From assembly GCA_958422985.1 (NCBI GenBank), contig CATZPY010000014.1:1-35224 (forward strand): DNA of 35,224 bases. The letters run 5' to 3'. Source of the stretch: an uncultured Clostridium sp. (GTDB lineage Bacteria > Bacillota > Clostridia > TANB77 > CAG-508). Made by a program: the position numbers and the translations under genes. Every line of letters starts with the position of its first letter. Position 1 is the stretch's first letter. The notes under the pieces were generated by a model. The model did no database searches and had not been told where the DNA came from. It saw nothing but the letters and a program-made list of their open reading frames with translations. Positions 18,101 to 27,502 of the stretch are shown piece after piece.

Positions 18101-19979
18101 AGAAGCAGAAGGAATACAAGCAAAAGAAGTAAAATCTATAGAAAATCCTATAGGAGAAGCTAAACTAAAAATACAATTAAACCCAGCAACAACTTTTGGA
18201 TATCCAGACGAAATTACAGAAGAAACAGCGCCAATATTTGGAATAAATATAAAGAATTTAACAAATGAAGAAATAAACAATTTAACAGTTTCACTTTATT
18301 ATACAGACTACATAAGATTTGAGTCAGAATATGTAGAAACATTGCCAAATAATAGAGCAGAATTTTTAGAAAATGAAAACAATACAGTTAAGGTAAAAAT
18401 AAATAATATAAAACCAGAAGAAGAAGTAACAGTTTACCTTTATGGTTTAACAAATTTAATAGAAGAAGGAAAAGACCAAATATCTTTTTATACATTTGCA
18501 AACACAATTTATAATGATAAAGAATATATATCTGGACAGCTAGATTTTAAAATTAACAAAACATTAACAGACTTTAAACTAGTACAAACATCAAATATAG
18601 AAAAAGAAGTAAAACAAGATGATAACTTAATATACGAAACAGAAATAAGTAATGTAGGCAAAAAAGAAGCATTAGTTTCTATTTCAGATAAAGTGCCAGA
18701 AAATGCTGTAATAAATAAAGTATATATAAATCAAGGAAATGAAAAAATAGAAATAAAAAATGAAGGTCAAACAATTTCTCATTCATTAACACTTAAAGCT
18801 GGAGAAAAAGTAAAATTAATAATAGATACTACAATTAATACATATTTAAACAATAATACAGAAATATCAAATACAGTAGAATTAGTTTCTAGGCAAACAA
18901 TAGAAACTAAAAAATCTAATACTATAACACATAAAATTGTAGACGAGCTAGGAGAAAATGGCGGAGATGAAGGCGAAGGTGGAGACGGAGAAGATGGAGA
19001 AGACGAAACTAATTCGATAAGTGGATTTGTATGGAATGACATGGACAAAGATGGTGTAAAAGACTCAGAAGAAGTAAATATACCTAATGTACGAGTACTA
19101 TTAATTACAAGTGCAGGAGATATATTACAAGAAACACTATCAAGTTCAAATGGATATTATGAGTTCTTAAATTTAGAAGATGGAGAATATAGAGTTATAT
19201 TCGAATATGATACACAAAAATATTATTTATCACCATATAAAGTAAATGGAATAAATGAAAATAGTAATTCTGATGTACTAGAAACTGAAATAGAAGAAGA
19301 TAAAACTAAAAAGAAAGTTGCAGCTACAGAAAGTTTAAATATTAAAGATACAAATTTAACTAATATAGATGCAGGTTTAATAGAATATTCTAGTAGGAAA
19401 TTAAATATTACAAAAACAATAACAAATATAAAAGTAAAAACAAACAAAAGAGAAAAAGAATACAAATTTAATAGAAAGCAAATTGCAAAAGTAGAAATAA
19501 AATCTAAAGAAATGGCAAATGCCCAAATAGAAATAGAGTATGCAATAGACATACAAAATGTAGGAGAAACAGAAGAAATAATACAAGAAATAATAGACAC
19601 ACCAAGTAGTGATTTAAACCTAAAAGATTCTAAAACTTGGTATAAAAAAGGTGATTCTATAGCAACAAACGAATTAGAAAATACTACAATATTACCCGGT
19701 GAAACAAAAACTATAAAATTAGTAATGGAAACAAAGGTGAATAATAAAGGTGAAGGAAAAAATGTTGTAAATAAAGCTAATATTGGAAATTTAAAAACAC
19801 AAGAACAAAATTTAAAAATAGATATTAACAGTAAAAATAATACTGCTCAATTAATTATAGCAGTAAGCACAGGAGCAATTTATATAACAATATTACTTAC
19901 TATAACATTAGCAATATTAGTAATAGTTGCTATAATTTTAATAAAAAAAGGGGGAGGATTAAGAAAAAATGGAAACTAA
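15183..19979 (+). CDS. Giant surface protein A2 with DUF11-like repeats and SdrD_B-like domain
   Basis: A 1598-aa protein with the same plan as A1. It has a signal peptide (hydrophobic about 14-30), a shared N-terminal region beginning NVIFDAYFKNEEN (A1: YVSFDTYFINNEKN), then beta-sandwich DUF11-like units. An acidic glycine-rich linker (GGDEGEGGDGEDGED) precedes one SdrD_B-like domain at about 1277-1400 (ISGFVWNDMDKDGVKD, calcium-loop-like). A last DUF11 unit ends NNTAQLIIAVSTG, as A1 ends with SNAQIIIGTSTG. A membrane helix and basic tail close the protein; no LPXTG. Sequence similarity to A1 is clear in order and motifs but low residue by residue. It overlaps the next gene by 11 nt, indicating cotranslation. 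Confidence 0.85.
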   Translation: MQKQIKTNMLNKFISALIVVMLVISSYGSFILEAVATDINYVSDKNVIFDAYFKNEENLIYNIEEDTKNENNLYFSLKLKEGIMKNAKIILNNPNFAINYAELKNNIAVKNINEQENIIELNTISEDIEIPVKISYKSNPKMNLLDLQKDTKISFQGIYTDSQKADKKVSGNKNINVKWVSKVEGNLQTEVTNYIEDSGKSVIITNTTGKMNNTVVPMEYLEFSSNIPKLEGTLPEEISVIENGIKLLKNQFTYNKESGMLTIRKENIADENNEINNLEGNVNYTIAYVYNNQFNLDKISFNVSQNLKLKLYNVPETNISFNNNLEKQKTNQTTLLNINGTENLSKGYMYHQTEEPIYHVDMNLQIQCVLPNKDIEITEKENRLTGDNVNLNLENKTFYINTIIPKREILNILGEQGSLEIYNKTNGELLSVINKDSTEDENGNIVVNYDNISKIKILIKNPENVGNINICSNKKIIKNHGINNNTLKKLNNLKLVYENSNMIFNNLVEKNIKLYETVTKSTMQIDKTEFSTTDDKTKINMKINLNTQNVDYDLYKNPVLKIIFPSEFEIVNIEKVGISFENGLHLENVNMQENADGTKTLTIYLTGEQLTYLNDDITANTQIAVEGEVKVFSNLTSKDTNITYLYTNEKAITYDNNGLCNVPVKITAPYGFIMSTEANGEKSKNKELNELELRANTVSQTIHIKETILNNFDSEISNLELVGMIPIKDKEYKLGDTSINSDFNAKIEGNIYINKDGAKVYFSEDNVNWSEEKTENSNLFKINFTNSNLNKGEELVVEYNLKIPENITYNKNSYVAFITNGTQNENKVNNWSGMKIKTEDMQLTNKEPEISTVDQSELKTEIAVMKGNVSLKEGETVNNEQTLKYIINLKNETNKTINNIKIVAKNTNAVFYEYTTVDLDTGLSNKGFYELPDKKQQEFTINELKPGEERKLEYQVVVKKSGENSSTYARINIEAEGIQAKEVKSIENPIGEAKLKIQLNPATTFGYPDEITEETAPIFGINIKNLTNEEINNLTVSLYYTDYIRFESEYVETLPNNRAEFLENENNTVKVKINNIKPEEEVTVYLYGLTNLIEEGKDQISFYTFANTIYNDKEYISGQLDFKINKTLTDFKLVQTSNIEKEVKQDDNLIYETEISNVGKKEALVSISDKVPENAVINKVYINQGNEKIEIKNEGQTISHSLTLKAGEKVKLIIDTTINTYLNNNTEISNTVELVSRQTIETKKSNTITHKIVDELGENGGDEGEGGDGEDGEDETNSISGFVWNDMDKDGVKDSEEVNIPNVRVLLITSAGDILQETLSSSNGYYEFLNLEDGEYRVIFEYDTQKYYLSPYKVNGINENSNSDVLETEIEEDKTKKKVAATESLNIKDTNLTNIDAGLIEYSSRKLNITKTITNIKVKTNKREKEYKFNRKQIAKVEIKSKEMANAQIEIEYAIDIQNVGETEEIIQEIIDTPSSDLNLKDSKTWYKKGDSIATNELENTTILPGETKTIKLVMETKVNNKGEGKNVVNKANIGNLKTQEQNLKIDINSKNNTAQLIIAVSTGAIYITILLTITLAILVIVAIILIKKGGGLRKNGN

Positions 19980-22900
19980 AGAAAACAAAAAGAAAATTTT
20001 AATTAATCTAGCCCTATTTGTAACAATAATAATTGGATGCATTATAATTTTTAGTAATGTAGCAGAGCCTTTAGAAGCAGAGCCAACAATGTCAGACAAA
20101 GATATAGCGAATAAAGCCCTTTCGAATCCAAAAGAATTTTTAGGTTATGATTATAACAAAAATCCGGAAGTAAATTTACATATTGGTAATGGTAATAGTG
20201 ATGCTACAATTTGGAAATCTACAGCAGCATGTGTAGACCCAGACCATAATGCAGATGGAAATTTTGGTTCAACATATAGAATACAAGCAATAGTAGATAT
20301 AGATAATAAATATAATACAAAATTATCAGATTGGACAGGTTTAAATGTAACTGTACCCAAAGGAGCAGTTTATGGATCACCTGGAACACAACAAAGAATA
20401 ACAAATACAGATATTGTAACAAGAGCAAGGTTTTTAGCCGGATGGGCTAATTGGATGCTACATGGAAACTCTGGTATTCAAGATACTGTTAGTACTAGCC
20501 AAAGTAAAATAGATGGTTGGTTTTCAGCGAACTTTTTTGTATTTTGCAATTATGCTAAAAGTCACAATGCTGTATTTAATATAATGGCAGGTAGCCAATA
20601 TAAAGAATATCCATATACAGGAAATAATCCTGCATGGCAAAATAGTAGTTGGCAAGTAGTTGGAGATTATCAATCTGTATATGAAGAAGCTAGAACATAT
20701 GCAGAAAGTAGAAAAAACGGTGTAGGTGGGGTTACAAACATATCAACTAAATCACCAGAAATATCATACGAAGGAGAAGCAACTATAATAGGTCCATATA
20801 CTTTAGGAATAACAGGTAGTGCTAAGGTATCTGGAATTACAGTAGAAACAGCAAGTAAAAAATATACTACATCAAACGTAAAAATATTAAATTCTAGCAA
20901 AAAAGAAATAGAGATAGGTGCAATTGCAAACAAGCAAGATTTTTATATAAAAATAAACGAAGCAGTAGATGAAATAAAAAGTATAAAATTAACAACAACA
21001 GGAGATACTGTTCATGCTACAAGAATATTACTATTTGCTGGAGGAAATAACCAAAGAATAGCGATATTTAATAATGAAAATGTTGAAGGTGGAGGAAGCC
21101 TTAACTTAAAAGTGCCACCAGCAAAACCAATAATTGTAAAATACAAATATGTAAAATCTATACAAAGAAAACAAAGAGATGGAACATATAAAACTTTATT
21201 TACAGTAAATGAAGTGCCAACTTTAGAAGTTAGCAATAAAGGAAAAAATAATGCTAAAGTTACAAAAGTAAATTATCCAGATTATAAAAAATATTGTAAC
21301 AAAGAAGATGTAGATGAAAATGGAATTCCATATGTATACACGGGAGACTTAGTAGAATACCAGTGGGTAATTTACAATATAGGTCCAGGGAATTCTTCAC
21401 CAGGAACAAAAGTTAAATTAGTAGATGAACCTGAAGCAGGTTTAAAACTACAAGAAGGAAAATCAAATGGATGGACAAAAAGTGGAAACACATACACTAA
21501 AACAATAACATTAAATAGTTCACTAAAAGGATTTAAAGGATCTACTAAAATGCAACATTATAAAGGTCAAGACACAATGATATATTTCGAAATATCTGGA
21601 AAAGACAAGGCAAATAGCTCACAAAGAGCTACGCAAATTATTAAAAATAATGGTGTACCGGTAAGGCTAACTTTTAGACTAGAGGGTATAGTATTTAAAG
21701 ACAATTTAGCACAAAAAGATGGTAGAGAAGATGGAATATTAAGTACAGGAGACGATTTACTAGAAAATATAGAAGTAGAATTGTTTAATGGTAATGGAAA
21801 AAGCGTAGCCACAGCTACTACAAATGGTGATGGATGGTATGAATTTGACAAATTAGATATAACCCAAAGATACTTTGTAAGCTTTAAATATAATGGTCAA
21901 CTTTATGAACCTACAACTTACCAAACACTAAAGAAATATTCTGGTAGTGGAAATAATAAAGTTGATACAGCTATAAAAGAAAGGTCATATGCAACAGATG
22001 GAGAGCAAAATAGAAATGAATTTAATAATAAATTTGCTATTGTAGACAAGAACCATAACGTTCCACCTAGAGATGATGTAGATAATGAAGCATTTATGAT
22101 TACAGCATATACAGGTTCTAATGGAAAACAAAGCTTAAAAACATATAATCTAGAAAATACAGAAGAAGAGCTACTTAATGTAAACTTTGGAATTAAAGAT
22201 AGAGAGCAATTTGATTTAAACTTAAGAAAAGACTTAGTAAAAGTTGATGTACAAATAAATGGAAAAGGGCATACATATGAGTACAATGGAGCTGGAGAAG
22301 ATTTAGAAGTAAACATAAGAGGTACGGATGTACCAAGTTACGAAAGAAAATTAAGAAAGAGTGACTTACAGTATAAAGCCCAAGATGATACTGCAAAAGA
22401 TAAATTACATGTGTATGTAACATATAAATTACAAATAAAGAATCAATCTGTAGGAAAGCTTACAGGATATGTTCTAGACTTAAATGACTATGCAGATACA
22501 TCATATGAATTGGTAAAATCATATGATGAAAATGACAAAGAGATACATTGGAATGAGGCAGGAACAATATCTGGGAATGGAAAAACATACAAAAAAATGA
22601 ATACAACAGATTTAGCCCAAACAGGTATAACAGATAAAAAATGGATATTTATGCAATACAAAGTTTCTAATGATACTTTAAGAGAAGTTTTACAAAAAGG
22701 TGAAACTCTGGAAGAAAATTATGCAGAAATAGCAGGATACAAAAATACATATACAGAAGATAGATATGACTTAAATAACAAGAAAATAACAAATGCAGGT
22801 CAAATAGCAGGATTAATAGATATAGACTCTGTACCAGATAATATGAACCCAACAGATTCAAAAGTTCAAAGTTTTGTAAAAGAATCTAAAACAGAAGCAT

Positions 22901-24585
22901 ACCAGAGCTTAAGTGGAGAGGAAAAAACAAAACGTAGTAGAGCAGTTTTTGAAGATGATGCAGATGTTGCACCAGCTTTAAAATTAATAAGAGATGATGT
23001 AGGAAGAAGTATGACTGGTGTGGTATTCGAAGATTCTCCATTACAATCAAAATTAAATAACAACGAAAGAATTGGAGATGGGGAATACCAAACAAATGAA
23101 AATATTGTAAACCAAGTAAAAGTAGAATTAATTTGCACAAATAATGAAGATGTAAATAGTTTAAACAAAATAGAAAAAAGAACAAATGAAGACGGAAGTT
23201 ATACATTATCTAATTTTATACCTGGGGATTATTTAATTAAATTTACTTATGGTGACTATGAATGTTTAATAAATCCACAACAAGATGATAAAATGTACAC
23301 AGGCCAAGACTTTAAATCTACAATTTATGATGAAAGCATATATAAAGACAAATACTGGTATAGCAGTTCAGCTCCTCGTAAAAGTGATGCAAAAGATGAT
23401 TATAGCAGAAGAGAAGTTGTAAATTCTTATAGTAAAGACTATAAATATGATATAGCTACAGTATTAAACGCAAAAAGAGGGGATACAATTTTAGTAAATA
23501 CTCTTGCAGAAAAAACAAATATGTTTGCAGATACAGCAGAAATGTCTATGGAAGTAGAATATTTAAAAAATGAAAAACAAGAGTATAAAGTACAAAATGT
23601 AGATTTTGGAATAGTAGAAAGACCTAGAACTAAAATCATATTAGAAAAAGAAGTTTCAAATGTTAAACTAATAGCAACAGATGGAGTGACAATATTTAAT
23701 GCAGAGCAAAAAGCACCAAATTTAACATGGGAAAAGAATAAATATGATAGAAGTGGAAAGCTTAAAGCACAAGGTTTAATACAAGGTACTGTAGATGAAA
23801 ACCTATTATATGGTTCTACACTAAATGTAAGCTATAAATTAAAAATAACTAATAATAGTGAAAAAGATTATAATGAAACTTCATACTATTATAAAGGAAA
23901 AGTTGCAAATCCAAATACATTAAATAAAATAGAAACAACATCTGTAATAGAATATGTTCCAACCATGTTGCAATATAGTACAGAATTAACAAAAAATAAA
24001 GGAACAGTAAATTATGGTAATAAACAAGGAAATGCTATTATGCCTAGTAAGAATATAGCTGGAAGCAATAATTTGTGGGAAGTAATTGCAAGTAGAATAG
24101 AAAAGAAAGAACTACCAAGTGATTATAAAGGGATATTACTAGAGCCAGGAGCTTTTGATGAAGCAAAAGCGAATTTGGACGAAGTTTTAATAACTAAATT
24201 AAATGGTGTAAATACAAAGCTAGGAATAGATGAGTATATAGAACTAAAAGACATATTAACATTCACAAGAGTTATTGCAAGACCAGAAGATACATCAGAT
24301 AAAGAGGAAATTCAAAATATTGCAGAAATTATAAGACTAAATATAGACAATGGTAGAAGACCATATTATAAAGACACTACAAATAGAGAAATAATAGAAA
24401 TACCAGGAAATACTTATCCACATACTCTTAGAAATATAGAAGAAATTGATACAGCAAGATCAGAAATTTTAACATTTGTTGTACCATTTGGTAAGGATAA
24501 ACAAATAACTTTAATAATAGTAATAATAGCTAGTTTAACTATTTTAATTACAGGAATTATAGTTATAAAGAAAAAAGTTTTATAG
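19969..24585 (+). CDS. Giant surface protein B2: distinct head on a C-terminal half shared with B1
   Basis: A 1538-aa protein whose ATG lies inside the end of A2; GGGGAGG at 19951-19957 serves as ribosome binding site. An N-terminal hydrophobic helix (about 9-31) acts as export signal. The head (about 35-330) is larger than that of B1 and rich in Trp and aromatic residues (GWANWML, GWFSANFFVFCNY). It has C88 in STAACVDPD, which may align with C69 of B1, and a later module 'GPYTLGITG' matching B1 'GPYSVNYTG'. A DUF11-like unit lies near 457, SdrD_B-like units near 570 and 1014, then the LRKDLVKVDV block and the IPGNTYPHTL-VVPFGKDK-TM-KKKVL end shared with B1. Likely a membrane-tethered surface protein; ligand unknown. 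Confidence 0.85.
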   Translation: METKENKKKILINLALFVTIIIGCIIIFSNVAEPLEAEPTMSDKDIANKALSNPKEFLGYDYNKNPEVNLHIGNGNSDATIWKSTAACVDPDHNADGNFGSTYRIQAIVDIDNKYNTKLSDWTGLNVTVPKGAVYGSPGTQQRITNTDIVTRARFLAGWANWMLHGNSGIQDTVSTSQSKIDGWFSANFFVFCNYAKSHNAVFNIMAGSQYKEYPYTGNNPAWQNSSWQVVGDYQSVYEEARTYAESRKNGVGGVTNISTKSPEISYEGEATIIGPYTLGITGSAKVSGITVETASKKYTTSNVKILNSSKKEIEIGAIANKQDFYIKINEAVDEIKSIKLTTTGDTVHATRILLFAGGNNQRIAIFNNENVEGGGSLNLKVPPAKPIIVKYKYVKSIQRKQRDGTYKTLFTVNEVPTLEVSNKGKNNAKVTKVNYPDYKKYCNKEDVDENGIPYVYTGDLVEYQWVIYNIGPGNSSPGTKVKLVDEPEAGLKLQEGKSNGWTKSGNTYTKTITLNSSLKGFKGSTKMQHYKGQDTMIYFEISGKDKANSSQRATQIIKNNGVPVRLTFRLEGIVFKDNLAQKDGREDGILSTGDDLLENIEVELFNGNGKSVATATTNGDGWYEFDKLDITQRYFVSFKYNGQLYEPTTYQTLKKYSGSGNNKVDTAIKERSYATDGEQNRNEFNNKFAIVDKNHNVPPRDDVDNEAFMITAYTGSNGKQSLKTYNLENTEEELLNVNFGIKDREQFDLNLRKDLVKVDVQINGKGHTYEYNGAGEDLEVNIRGTDVPSYERKLRKSDLQYKAQDDTAKDKLHVYVTYKLQIKNQSVGKLTGYVLDLNDYADTSYELVKSYDENDKEIHWNEAGTISGNGKTYKKMNTTDLAQTGITDKKWIFMQYKVSNDTLREVLQKGETLEENYAEIAGYKNTYTEDRYDLNNKKITNAGQIAGLIDIDSVPDNMNPTDSKVQSFVKESKTEAYQSLSGEEKTKRSRAVFEDDADVAPALKLIRDDVGRSMTGVVFEDSPLQSKLNNNERIGDGEYQTNENIVNQVKVELICTNNEDVNSLNKIEKRTNEDGSYTLSNFIPGDYLIKFTYGDYECLINPQQDDKMYTGQDFKSTIYDESIYKDKYWYSSSAPRKSDAKDDYSRREVVNSYSKDYKYDIATVLNAKRGDTILVNTLAEKTNMFADTAEMSMEVEYLKNEKQEYKVQNVDFGIVERPRTKIILEKEVSNVKLIATDGVTIFNAEQKAPNLTWEKNKYDRSGKLKAQGLIQGTVDENLLYGSTLNVSYKLKITNNSEKDYNETSYYYKGKVANPNTLNKIETTSVIEYVPTMLQYSTELTKNKGTVNYGNKQGNAIMPSKNIAGSNNLWEVIASRIEKKELPSDYKGILLEPGAFDEAKANLDEVLITKLNGVNTKLGIDEYIELKDILTFTRVIARPEDTSDKEEIQNIAEIIRLNIDNGRRPYYKDTTNREIIEIPGNTYPHTLRNIEEIDTARSEILTFVVPFGKDKQITLIIVIIASLTILITGIIVIKKKVL

Positions 24586-24692
24586 TAAATGCCAAATAAA
24601 AATTAAATTTAATTTTGTAAAGTAAAAGTAAAGTTTTGTAGTAATAACTTGACAAAAAAATAAAAAATATGTAAACTTAATAATAAGAGTTT

Positions 24693-24724
24693 AATAGGAG
24701 CTTTAGGAGTAAAGCTCCTATTTT
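24693..24724 (+). terminator. Terminator after operon 2
   Basis: Perfect 13-bp stem (24693-24705 with 24710-24722), GGAG loop, T4 tract at 24721-24724. It lies 108 nt past the B2 stop. A possible promoter (TTGACA 24649-24654, weak -10 at 24672) just upstream would run straight into this hairpin. Confidence 0.85.
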
Positions 24725-24817
24725 AAAGTAATACAAAAAATTTATGCTATGAATAGCCTGAGTTGTTAAAAAGCATATATTATTGTTGCTAAAAAGAAAG
24801 GTAGGGGGATTTATAAT

Positions 24818-25771
24818 ATGATAAAACTATACAATACAGACATCGAAACAAATAAATTAGAAAGAGTAAAAACATATAATAGGGGAACATGGATACATAT
24901 GGTAGATCCTTCGGATAATGAAATAAAAGAAGTTTGCCAAAATGTAAATATAAAAGAAGACTTTATAAGATATGCGCTAGATAACGAAGAGAAAGCCAGA
25001 ATCGACATAGAAGACGAAGATGACACAATTTTGTTTATTATAGACATACCAGTTACAGAAAAATTAAGTACAGGTGGGTATATGTATGCAACAATGCCTA
25101 TAGGTATGATTGTAGTAAGAGATGATTTCTTTATAACAGTAACATTAAGAGAATGTAGTTTAATAAAGAAATTTGAACAAAATAAAGTAAAAAGCTTTTG
25201 TACATACAAAAAAAGTAGGTTTATTTTACAAATGATGTACAACAATTCATCAGAATATTTAGACTACTTAAAAAAGATTAATAAAGAAACAGAAATAGCA
25301 GAAAATGTATTAAAAAATTCTATGAAAAATAGAGAGTTATTAAAGCTTTTAAGCTTAGAAAAATCTCTAGTATATATAACAACATCACTAAGGTCAAATG
25401 AAGCAGTTATGGAAAGAACACTAAAGATAAAAAATATAAAACTATATGATGAAGATGAAGACATATTAGAAGATGCCATAATAGAAAACAAACAAGCTAT
25501 AGAAATGAGCAAAGTATATAGTGACATTCTAAACGGAACAATGGATGCATATGCTTCTATAATATCTAACAACTTAAATGGTGTTATGAAAACATTAACT
25601 TCTATTACTATAATAATTGCAGTACCAACAATGATAGCAAGTTTTTGGGGAATGAATGTAAAGCTACCATTTGAGGGAAGCACATTTGGATTTTGGATAA
25701 TGACATTTATAGCAACATTGCTTACAATACTTTCAATATTATGGTTAAAGAAAAAAGATATGTTAAATTAG
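24818..25771 (+). CDS. corA: CorA family divalent-cation (Mg2+) transporter
   Basis: A 317-aa protein, the normal length for CorA. A large acidic N-terminal cytoplasmic domain and long alpha-helical stalk precede two C-terminal membrane helices (about 259-277 and 291-311). The signature GMN motif ends the first helix (FWGMN, G278-N280), the selectivity loop follows (VKLPFEG), and a Lys-rich C-terminal tail (LKKKDML) is present as in CorA. Family function is passive Mg2+ (sometimes Co2+ or Ni2+) uptake as a pentamer. The ABC-F gene follows after 23 nt and is probably cotranscribed. No Mg2+ riboswitch was recognised in the 232-nt leader region. Confidence 0.9.
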   Translation: MIKLYNTDIETNKLERVKTYNRGTWIHMVDPSDNEIKEVCQNVNIKEDFIRYALDNEEKARIDIEDEDDTILFIIDIPVTEKLSTGGYMYATMPIGMIVVRDDFFITVTLRECSLIKKFEQNKVKSFCTYKKSRFILQMMYNNSSEYLDYLKKINKETEIAENVLKNSMKNRELLKLLSLEKSLVYITTSLRSNEAVMERTLKIKNIKLYDEDEDILEDAIIENKQAIEMSKVYSDILNGTMDAYASIISNNLNGVMKTLTSITIIIAVPTMIASFWGMNVKLPFEGSTFGFWIMTFIATLLTILSILWLKKKDMLN

Positions 25772-25794
25772 TAAAAAAATAAGGAGGAGAAGAA

Positions 25795-27378
25795 ATGTTA
25801 GCTGTAAATGGCGTAACAGTACGTTTTGGAAAAAGAATATTATTTGAAGATGTAAACATCAAATTCGGAAAAGGAAATTGCTACGGAATAATAGGTGCAA
25901 ACGGAGCAGGAAAATCTACATTCTTAAAAGTTCTTTCAGGAGAATTAGAGCCAAGTAAAGGTGATGTAAGTATAGAAAAAGGTGAAAGAATATCTATATT
26001 AAAACAAGATCACTTTGCATATGATGAAGAAATGGTATTAGATGCTGTTATAATGGGAAACCAAGAATTGTATAGCATTATGAAAGAAAAAGAAGAAATT
26101 TATGCAAAAGAAGATTTTTCAGAAGAAGATGGTATGAAAGCTGCTAAATTAGAAGAAAGATTTGCAGAACTAGATGGTTGGAATGCAGAAACAAATGCAG
26201 CCACATTATTAAATGACTTAGGAATATCACCAGAAAACCATTATAAGCAAATGAAAGAACTTGAAGATAGGGAAAAAGTAAAAGTATTACTTGCACAAAG
26301 TTTATTTGGAAACCCAGATATCTTATTATTAGACGAACCTACAAACGACTTAGACTTAAAAACAATTCAATGGTTAGAAGAATTTTTAATAAATTTTGAA
26401 AACACAGTAATTGTAGTATCACATGATAGATATTTCTTAAATAAAGTATGTACACATATAGCAGATGTAGATTTTGGAAAGATAAAGGTATACCCAGGAA
26501 ACTACGACTTCTGGTATGAATCTAGCCAACTTGCATTAAAACAAATGAAAGATGCAAACAAGAAAAAAGAAGAGAAAATAAAAGAATTACAAGACTTTAT
26601 AGCACGTTTTAGTGCAAATGCTTCTAAGTCAAAACAAGCAACATCAAGGAAAAAGTCATTAGAAAAAATTCAACTAGATGAAATAAAACCATCAAATAGA
26701 AGATACCCATATATAGACTTTAAAGCAGACAGAGAGCCAGGAAAAGATATTTTAACAGTTAAAAATATAAGCAAAACAGTAGAAGGCGAAAAAGTATTAG
26801 ACAATGTATCTTTTACAGTAAAAGCAGATAATAAAATTGCAATATTAGCAGAAAACGAAAATGCAAGAACAGTGCTATTCCAAATATTAGCAGGAGAACT
26901 AGAGCCAGATGAAGGAGAAATATCTTTTGGAACAACAATAACTAATGCATATTTCCCAAAAGACAACAGCTACTTATTTACACAAGATTTAAACATAACA
27001 GATTGGTTAAGACAATATTCTAAAGATCCAGACGAAACATATGTAAGAAGCTTTTTAGGAAGAATGTTATTTTCTGGAGACGAAGCGCTAAAAAAAGTAG
27101 AAGTTTTATCTGGAGGAGAAAAAGTAAGATGTGTATTATCTAAATTAATGCTATCTGGTGCAAACTTTTTAATTTTTGACGAGCCAACAAACCACTTAGA
27201 CATGGAAAGCATTACAGCATTAAACGAAGGAATGGAAAGATTTAAAGGAAATATGATATTTGCATCACATGACCATCAATTAATGCAAACAGTAGCAAAT
27301 CGTATTATAGACATAAAAAAAGATGGAACTGTTATAGATAAAGAATGTACTTATAACGAATACTTAGGATTAGAATAA
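25795..27378 (+). CDS. ABC-F family ATPase (YkpA/YbiT-like)
   Basis: A 527-aa soluble protein with two ABC ATPase domains, no membrane segments and a charged interdomain linker (about 240-310), which defines ABC-F translation factors. Domain 1 has an intact Walker A (GANGAGKST, 34-42) and Walker B (LLLDEPTNDLD), but its signature position reads LEDREKV instead of LSGGEKV. Domain 2 has an intact signature (LSGGEKVR, near 439) and Walker B (FDEPTNHLD), but its Walker A position reads AENENARTV. The order of motifs (AYFPKDN, DWLRQYS, FLGRMLFSG) matches the YkpA subgroup, where a degenerate second Walker A is, as I recall, usual. Likely acts on the ribosome; no sign of an antibiotic-resistance type. 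AGGAGG lies upstream. Confidence 0.9.
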   Translation: MLAVNGVTVRFGKRILFEDVNIKFGKGNCYGIIGANGAGKSTFLKVLSGELEPSKGDVSIEKGERISILKQDHFAYDEEMVLDAVIMGNQELYSIMKEKEEIYAKEDFSEEDGMKAAKLEERFAELDGWNAETNAATLLNDLGISPENHYKQMKELEDREKVKVLLAQSLFGNPDILLLDEPTNDLDLKTIQWLEEFLINFENTVIVVSHDRYFLNKVCTHIADVDFGKIKVYPGNYDFWYESSQLALKQMKDANKKKEEKIKELQDFIARFSANASKSKQATSRKKSLEKIQLDEIKPSNRRYPYIDFKADREPGKDILTVKNISKTVEGEKVLDNVSFTVKADNKIAILAENENARTVLFQILAGELEPDEGEISFGTTITNAYFPKDNSYLFTQDLNITDWLRQYSKDPDETYVRSFLGRMLFSGDEALKKVEVLSGGEKVRCVLSKLMLSGANFLIFDEPTNHLDMESITALNEGMERFKGNMIFASHDHQLMQTVANRIIDIKKDGTVIDKECTYNEYLGLE

Positions 27379-27401
27379 AAGCTTGGGGTTAGTGACTTTT
27401 G

Positions 27402-27449
27402 CCGGGATTTGGAGTGCCTCCGGAATGGGGGATGCTCCGTAAATCTCGG
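27402..27449. repeat. GGGATTT palindromic intergenic element, copy 2 (compound hairpin)
   Basis: Outer arms CGGGATTT and AAATCTCG (one G-U pair) enclose an inner hairpin of about 11 bp with one mismatch (GGAGTGCCTCC with GGGGATGCTCC). It sits between the ABC-F gene and tex and has no good T tract, so it is more likely a repeat element than a terminator. Confidence 0.65.
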
Positions 27450-27502
27450 TTTTAAATTAATTTTAATAAATCACTCTAAATCTCAGCCTGAAGGGAGATA
27501 AA

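Noticed and set aside
24649..24677. TTGACA box with TAAACT 17 nt downstream as promoter of the CorA gene
   Set aside because: The -10 is weak and the transcript would run at once into the terminator at 24693-24724. Not listed as a promoter, although attenuation cannot be excluded.
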